A program made the translations under genes and the position numbers. DNA of 10,560 bases from Anaerolineae bacterium. Lineage in GTDB: Bacteria > Chloroflexota > Anaerolineae > Anaerolineales > UBA11858. The stretch is taken from contig RFKO01000181.1 in the NCBI GenBank assembly GCA_003694235.1, forward strand, positions 1 to 10,560. Reading direction: 5' to 3'. The notes beneath the pieces were generated by a model that was given only the letters and a program-made list of their open reading frames with translations, had not been told where the DNA came from and searched no databases. Positions 6,641 through 10,560 of the stretch are shown piece after piece. The first letter of the stretch is position 1, and each line of letters opens with the position of its first letter.

Positions 6641-7342
6641 TCAATCCAGACGGCCGGTGATGATGGCGTTCTTCACCTCGGCGATGGCCTGGGTGATGTG
6701 AATCTCGCGCGGGCAGGCCTCGGTGCAGTTGAACGCTGTGCGGCAACGCCAGACACCCATCTGCTGGTTGAGGATTTCCAGTCGCTGCGCGGCGCCCTGA
6801 TCGCGGTCGTCGAAGATGAAGCGGTGGGCGTTGACAATCGCTGCCGGGCCGTAGTACGAGCCATCCGACCAGAAAGAGGGACAGGATGTGGTGCAGGCGG
6901 CGCACAGGATGCATTTGGTGGTGTCGTCAAAGCGGGCGCGAGCCTCCGGACTTTGTAGACGTTCCTTCTCCGGCGCGGGTTCCTCGTTGATGAAGTACGG
7001 CAGCACGCTGCGGTAATTCTCGAAGAAGGGTTCCATATCTACGATCAGGTCGCGCTCCACCGGTAGCCCTAAAATCGGTTCTACCTTGATGCGTGTCCCG
7101 ATATCCTTGACCAGCACCTTGCACGCCAGGCGGTTCGCCCCGTTGATGCGCATGGCATCGGAGCCGCAAACCCCGTGGGCGCAGGAGCGTCGAAACGCCA
7201 GCGTCCCGTCGTGATAACTCTTCACCTTCTCCAGCAAATCCAGGACGCGGTCTTCGGGTTCCGCATCCACCACAAAGCGGTCGAAATGCGGTTTGGTGTC
7301 TTTTTCCGGGTCAAAGCGGAAGATTTCGAGTGTTACCTGCAT
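6641..7342 (-). CDS. sdhB: Succinate dehydrogenase iron-sulfur subunit
   Basis: A 233-residue electron-transfer subunit that carries electrons from the SdhA flavin to quinone at the membrane. The N-terminal ferredoxin domain binds [2Fe-2S] through C54, C59 and C74, with D62 where some homologues have a fourth Cys (as in E. coli SdhB). The C-terminal domain has C144, C147, C150 and C210 for [4Fe-4S], and C154, C200 and C206 for [3Fe-4S]. The quinone-site motif is CPSFWSDG: the second tryptophan of the usual proteobacterial and mitochondrial WW pair is serine, and the text around GPAAIVNAHRFIFDDRD resembles actinobacterial SdhB. The sdhA stop TAG is part of its Shine-Dalgarno (TAGGAG), 11 nt away, so the two are probably translated together. 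It is the last gene of sdhCDAB, with normal length and no damage. Confidence 0.97.
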   Translation of the reverse strand: MQVTLEIFRFDPEKDTKPHFDRFVVDAEPEDRVLDLLEKVKSYHDGTLAFRRSCAHGVCGSDAMRINGANRLACKVLVKDIGTRIKVEPILGLPVERDLIVDMEPFFENYRSVLPYFINEEPAPEKERLQSPEARARFDDTTKCILCAACTTSCPSFWSDGSYYGPAAIVNAHRFIFDDRDQGAAQRLEILNQQMGVWRCRTAFNCTEACPREIHITQAIAEVKNAIITGRLD

Positions 7343-7353
7343 GATATTCTCTC

Positions 7354-9147
7354 CTAGTAAACCCGCTTCTTCGGCTGGTATTTGGTAATCGTCACCGGCT
7401 TGTAGCGCAGTTCGACATCGCCGTCCTTCAGCCAGGCGAGGGTGTGCTTCAGCCAGTTCGCGTCGTCGCGCTCGGGGTAATCCTCGCGTGCATGGGCGCC
7501 GCGGCTCTCCTTGCGCGCCAGGGCGGAGGCAGCGGTTACTTCTGCCAGATCGAGCAGGTTGCTCAGTTCCCAGTAGTTCAGCAATTCGGTGTTGAAGCGG
7601 CTGCTGGTGTCCTCCACGCGCACTTCTTTGAACCGTTGCTTGAGTTCGCGGATTTTCTCCAGCGCCTGTTGCATGCCCTCTTCCACGCGGAACACGCCGA
7701 CGTGGTCGAACATCACTTCTTTCATCTCGCGGGCGATATCGGCAGCGCGTTCTTTGCCGCTGCCATTGCGCAGCGCGTCGAGTTGCTGACGGGCGAAGTC
7801 GGCGGCATCGTCGGGGAGCGGGGAGAACTCCGCCCCGCGGGCATATTCCGCTGCCCGGATTCCGGCTTCCTTACCGAAGACCACGATGTCCAGCAGCGAG
7901 TTGGTGCCCAGGCGGTTGGCGCCATGCACCGAGACACAGGCGCACTCGCCGGCGGCATATCCGCCGGGCAGCACGGTGTTCTTTTCGTCCAGCAAAATCT
8001 CGGTATGCATGTTGGTGGGGATGCCGCCCATGGCGTAGTGGGCGGTGGGCTGCACGGGCATCGGCTGTTTGACCGGGTCAACACCCAGGTAGGTTTTGCA
8101 GAAGTCGATGATATCCGGCAGCTTCTGGAGGATCTCTTCTGCGGTGACAACGTAAGGCGAGCCGTCCGGCCGTGTGCGGCCGTCCAGCGCGGCGTACTTG
8201 TTCACCGTTTCGGGGCGCACGTCCAGATAGAGATAGCGTTTGCCGCCGATGCCGCGCCCTTCTTTCATCTCGATGTACATGGCACGGCTGACCACGTCGC
8301 GCGAGGCCAGGTCTTTGACGGTGGGGGCGTATTTGTCCATGAAGCGCTCGCCTTTGTCGTTGATCAGCACGCCGCCCTCGCCGCGCACACCCTCGGTGAT
8401 CAGAATGCCCATGCGGTAGATGCCGGTGGGATGGAACTGGAAGAATTCCATATCCTGCGCGGGGATGCCGCGCCGCAGGGCGATGGCGATGCCGTCGCCG
8501 GTGTATGCATAGGCATTAGACGTAATCTCCCATACGCGCCCGTGGCCGCCAGTGGCGAAAATCACCGCTTTGGCATGGAAGATGTGCAGTTCTCCGGTGG
8601 CCAGTTCCAGCGCCACAACGCCGGCGGCTTTGCCGTTCACCATGATGAAATCCAGCACGTGGAACTCGTCGAAGAAGGTGACGTTGTTCTTGATGCACTG
8701 CTGATACAGCGTTTGCAGGATCATGTGACCGGTGCGGTCGGCAGCGTAGCAGGCGCGGGTCACCGGCTGACCGGTTTCATTATTGGTGTGGCCGCCAAAA
8801 CGCCGTTGGGCGATCTTCCCGTCGGGGGTGCGGTTGAACGGCAGCCCCATGTGTTCCAGTTCATACACAATCCCAGGGGCGGCCTGGCACATGAATTCGA
8901 TCGCGTCCTGGTCGCCCAGATAGTCGCTCCCTTTGACGGTGTCATAGGTATGCCATTCTGGGCGGTCTTCTTCCAGATTGCCCAGCGCGGCGCCGATACC
9001 ACCCTGCGCTGCGCCGGTGTGGGAACGGGTGGGGTAAAGCTTGCTGATGACTGCCGTTTTGGCGGATTTGGAAGCGTACAGCCCGGCCATCAGCCCGGCT
9101 CCGCCGGCGCCTACAACGACAACTTCAAATTGATGCACTTTTGCCAT
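7354..9147 (-). CDS. sdhA: Succinate dehydrogenase flavoprotein subunit
   Basis: A 597-residue catalytic subunit that oxidises succinate to fumarate at the inner face of the membrane. The FAD dinucleotide fold opens at [13 protein letters not shown] (9-21). H43 in [10 protein letters not shown] is the expected covalent FAD-attachment histidine. Substrate and active-site residues are in place: H238 in FQFHPTG, R283/R288 in [10 protein letters not shown] (the proton-relay Arg lies here), H370 in PTAHYAMGG and R412 in [13 protein letters not shown]. The C-terminal helical domain ends at about 597, a normal length. The ATG at 9147 has GGAGAG 6 nt upstream and follows sdhD by 16 nt. By sequence alone a menaquinol:fumarate reductase is possible, but operon order and the membrane subunits favour a quinone-linked SDH. 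A 593-codon antisense open frame overlaps almost all of it and is treated as a codon-bias artefact. Confidence 0.98.
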   Translation of the reverse strand: MAKVHQFEVVVVGAGGAGLMAGLYASKSAKTAVISKLYPTRSHTGAAQGGIGAALGNLEEDRPEWHTYDTVKGSDYLGDQDAIEFMCQAAPGIVYELEHMGLPFNRTPDGKIAQRRFGGHTNNETGQPVTRACYAADRTGHMILQTLYQQCIKNNVTFFDEFHVLDFIMVNGKAAGVVALELATGELHIFHAKAVIFATGGHGRVWEITSNAYAYTGDGIAIALRRGIPAQDMEFFQFHPTGIYRMGILITEGVRGEGGVLINDKGERFMDKYAPTVKDLASRDVVSRAMYIEMKEGRGIGGKRYLYLDVRPETVNKYAALDGRTRPDGSPYVVTAEEILQKLPDIIDFCKTYLGVDPVKQPMPVQPTAHYAMGGIPTNMHTEILLDEKNTVLPGGYAAGECACVSVHGANRLGTNSLLDIVVFGKEAGIRAAEYARGAEFSPLPDDAADFARQQLDALRNGSGKERAADIAREMKEVMFDHVGVFRVEEGMQQALEKIRELKQRFKEVRVEDTSSRFNTELLNYWELSNLLDLAEVTAASALARKESRGAHAREDYPERDDANWLKHTLAWLKDGDVELRYKPVTITKYQPKKRVY

Positions 9148-9163
9148 GGTTTTCTCTCCACAC

Positions 9164-9550
9164 TTACAGGCTTGCCAGTCTTGCCTGGGTTGCCATTACA
9201 AGGGCGACGCCACCGTAAATCGTGATCGCCAGCCAGAAGATGAACAGCACGATGCTCACCACGCGGAACACTTTGGGGTTGTGGATGAAATCACGCAGCA
9301 CCTGCCGCAATCCGTTTACCCCGTGCGCAAAGGCGAAGCCCAGCAAAGCGATATCATACGCCTGGAAAAACCAGCTGCTCAGCCGCTTGGCGACGTAGGC
9401 CGAATCCATTTGATAAACACCGACCAGCACATCCTGCATCAACACATGCCCGAACACCAGCGGGATCAGCAGGATGGCGCTGTAGCGCATCCACTTCCAG
9501 GCGATGGTTTCGTAATTCTGGGAAATTTTTACCTCGCGGGTTGCCATCAT
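9164..9550 (-). CDS. sdhD: Succinate dehydrogenase membrane anchor subunit
   Basis: A 128-residue hydrophobic protein with three predicted TM helices (about 21-42, 62-85 and 97-120). H35 in FGHVLMQD and H76 in [15 protein letters not shown] are the probable axial haem b ligands. The second motif is nearly the same as one in SdhC (FHGINGLR), so the two anchors look paralogous. With SdhC it holds SdhAB on the membrane and forms the quinone site. Two adjacent ATGs exist, at 9550 and 9547; the AGGAGG lies 3 nt from the first and 6 nt from the second, so true translation may start at 9547 (MATREV). The sdhC stop TAG forms the start of this Shine-Dalgarno. The family assignment rests on operon position, length, helices and histidines. 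Confidence 0.92.
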   Translation of the reverse strand: MMATREVKISQNYETIAWKWMRYSAILLIPLVFGHVLMQDVLVGVYQMDSAYVAKRLSSWFFQAYDIALLGFAFAHGVNGLRQVLRDFIHNPKVFRVVSIVLFIFWLAITIYGGVALVMATQARLASL

Positions 9551-9553
9551 CTG

Positions 9554-9560
9554 CCTCCTA
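9554..9560 (-). promoter_or_regulatory. Stop codon and Shine-Dalgarno fused between sdhC and sdhD
   Basis: The minus-strand heptamer TAGGAGG contains the sdhC stop (TAG) and the sdhD ribosome-binding site (AGGAGG). A ribosome ending on sdhC is thus placed to restart on sdhD. The same design, TAGGAG, joins sdhA to sdhB at 7351-7356. Confidence 0.8.
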
Positions 9561-9998
9561 GAAAATCCCCAAATTCGTGAGCAGGTGTGCGGCCCCTTTG
9601 CTGGCTTCCACAGCGTGGGAGAGCATCATCCACGCAGAGGGAATCCACAGGATCAGGCTGCCCACCAGCGTCCAGCGCACAGCATTGCGTTCTGCTGCTA
9701 TCGCCCATTTACTCGGCGCGAACATGTCCACGATGGCGATGCGCAGCCCGTTGATGCCGTGGAAGTATACGGCGAAAATCAGGGCGATCTCACCGATCAG
9801 GAACGGCCAGGAGCGGTACAGCCGCAACGCCTCTTCGAACATATCTGGAGCCCAGTAAAACCAGGCCATGTCCACGATATGGATCGTCAGAAACAACAGC
9901 GTGCCCAAACCGGTCAGGCGATGGAGCAGGAAACTATAATGCCCTTCACGCCCCCGGTAGGTCGCATAACCCACAAGGGTGTTCTTAAGGTTTGACAT
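9558..9998 (-). CDS. sdhC: Succinate dehydrogenase cytochrome b556 subunit
   Basis: A 146-residue haem-binding membrane anchor and first gene of sdhCDAB. It has the family motif SFLLHRLTGLG (H26, R27, the latter near the expected quinone site), TM helices at about 29-48, 64-88 and 107-128, H40 in LTIHIVDM and H80 in YFHGINGLRIAIVDMF. With H35 and H76 of SdhD this gives four membrane histidines, fitting a type A enzyme with two b haems. The ATG at 9998 has GAGGAGG 4 nt upstream. A promoter lies about 120 nt upstream, giving a long leader with a hairpin. No signal peptide is needed for this family. Confidence 0.95.
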   Translation of the reverse strand: MSNLKNTLVGYATYRGREGHYSFLLHRLTGLGTLLFLTIHIVDMAWFYWAPDMFEEALRLYRSWPFLIGEIALIFAVYFHGINGLRIAIVDMFAPSKWAIAAERNAVRWTLVGSLILWIPSAWMMLSHAVEASKGAAHLLTNLGIF

Positions 9999-10112
9999 TT
10001 GGCCTCCTCGCTATTAGAAGTTGGAAAAATACCTCAGGGCGGATGCTGCAACGAGGCGATCGGAGTGCGGCGGCATGCCTGCTGGCGTACCGCATGCAAC
10101 ACGACCTCGTAG
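9999..10112 (-). promoter_or_regulatory. Long 5' leader of the sdh operon with hairpin
   Basis: If transcription starts near 10112, the leader is about 113 nt. It contains a hairpin in which GCGGTACGCC and GGCATGCCGC (10093-10084 and 10079-10070) pair over ten positions, with one G-U and one mismatch, around the loop AGCA. No known riboswitch or T-box signature is recognised. Two short upstream ORFs start in it: 36 codons from 10095, overlapping the sdhC start out of frame, and 20 codons from 10076, ending at 10014. Neither is supported beyond being open. Confidence 0.4.
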
Positions 10113-10118
10113 AAGCAG

Positions 10119-10147
10119 ATTATAGTCCTTTCTGGTGGATGAGTGAA
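10119..10147 (-). promoter_or_regulatory. Promoter of the sdhCDAB operon
   Basis: On the minus strand TTCACT (10147-10142, 4 of 6 to the -35 consensus), a 17-nt spacer and a perfect TATAAT (10124-10119) form a sigma-70-type promoter. It lies in the gap after rdgB, so the sdh operon has its own start even though both run the same way. Predicted start of transcription is near 10112. Confidence 0.7.
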
Positions 10148-10173
10148 GTGACATTGCTCACGCAGTTTCGGTT

Positions 10174-10560
10174 TCAGGCTTCCGCGCCTTGGCTGGCCAG
10201 CGCTTCCAACGCTCGCCGCGCGGCGAGCACCGCGCGAGCGCGGTGACTGAGGCGATTCTTCTCCTCCATTGTCAGCTCAGCCATGGTGCGCCCTAATCCC
10301 TCCACGACGAAGATGGGATCATACCCGAAACCGTTGTCACCGCGTTCCTCGGGAATGATCTCTCCCTCGCAAACCCCCTCGAAAAAGCGCGCCGTCCCTT
10401 CGGGTTCGACCAATGCGACCACGCAGCGGAAACGCGCCGTCCACGGGCGAGGGTGCGGGACCAGGTTCTGCAGCAGATGGGCGCGGCGGTCGGCGTCGGT
10501 GGCGTTGGGGTGAGGGGCGTAGCGGGCCGAGTGCAATCCCGGCGCGCCGTCCAGCGCGTC
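10174..10560 (-). CDS. rdgB: XTP/dITP pyrophosphatase, RdgB/HAM1 family (partial, cut by right edge)
   Basis: 128 codons of an open minus-strand frame reach the window end, so about the first 70 residues of the usual 200 are missing. The enzyme hydrolyses non-canonical purine nucleotides (XTP, dITP, ITP) to monophosphates in the cytoplasm and keeps them out of DNA and RNA. Visible hallmarks: ALDGAPGLHSARYA near the edge, GEIIPEERGDNGFGYDPIF (the family's nucleotide-binding GFGYDPIF segment) and AELTMEEKNRLSHRARA at the end. The frame continues upstream of the TTG at 10536, so that codon is internal. It stops 27 nt before the sdh -35, with no clear terminator between; some readthrough into sdh is possible. 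In many genomes this gene lies near rph (RNase PH), which cannot be checked here. Confidence 0.95.
   Translation of the reverse strand, partial: DALDGAPGLHSARYAPHPNATDADRRAHLLQNLVPHPRPWTARFRCVVALVEPEGTARFFEGVCEGEIIPEERGDNGFGYDPIFVVEGLGRTMAELTMEEKNRLSHRARAVLAARRALEALASQGAEA

Noticed and set aside
7444..9225. A 593-codon open frame on the plus strand opposite sdhA
   Set aside because: It lies antisense to an intact, fully recognisable sdhA; its His/Val/Gly/Ala-rich translation matches no family and is what a GC-biased gene gives on its complement.

Overview
The window reads as a chromosomal stretch from a GC-rich, respiring bacterium. The SDH subunits resemble the actinobacterial and thermophile 'type A' form. 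The gene at the left edge looks like the DUF5667 family, which as I recall is found in Actinobacteria and Chloroflexota. The neighbouring multiheme cytochrome and the barrel/phosphodiester-glycosidase fusion also fit a Chloroflexota (Anaerolineae-like) bacterium. That placement is inference from family resemblance; no rRNA or other phylogenetic marker is present. No mobile element, CRISPR array or phage gene was seen.

Layout from left to right. (1) Positions 1-1996, minus strand: a membrane-anchored cytochrome with 18 CXXCH haem sites, followed 16 nt later by a secreted, helix-rich DUF5667-like protein that runs off the left edge. (2) Positions 1997-2203: a divergent promoter region. (3) Positions 2204-4341, plus strand: an OmpR/PhoB-type response regulator and its PhoR-like membrane histidine kinase, coupled by an ATGA overlap. 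(4) Positions 4342-4474: a short convergent gap holding a palindromic CACGGAG element and a hairpin. (5) Positions 4475-6325, minus strand: a large protein joining a TIM-barrel-like hydrolase domain, an NTF2/SnoaL-like segment and a phosphodiester glycosidase (NAGPA) domain. It probably starts at TTG, and a tRNA-Arg(CCU) gene with its own promoter lies just upstream. (6) Positions 6501-10147, minus strand: a complete sdhCDAB operon for succinate:quinone oxidoreductase, with a promoter, a leader of about 110 nt and a terminator-like hairpin. (7) Positions 10174-10560, minus strand: the C-terminal two thirds of rdgB (XTP/dITP pyrophosphatase), cut by the right edge.

How the parts relate. The SDH operon supplies TCA-cycle electrons to the quinone pool. 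The 18-haem cytochrome is an extracytoplasmic electron carrier of unknown partner. The two-component system, transcribed divergently from it, is a candidate regulator of the cytochrome pair, but this rests on position only. The most unusual items are the 18-haem cytochrome, which resolves into three tandem six-haem units, and the three-domain glycosidase fusion that lacks a visible signal peptide.
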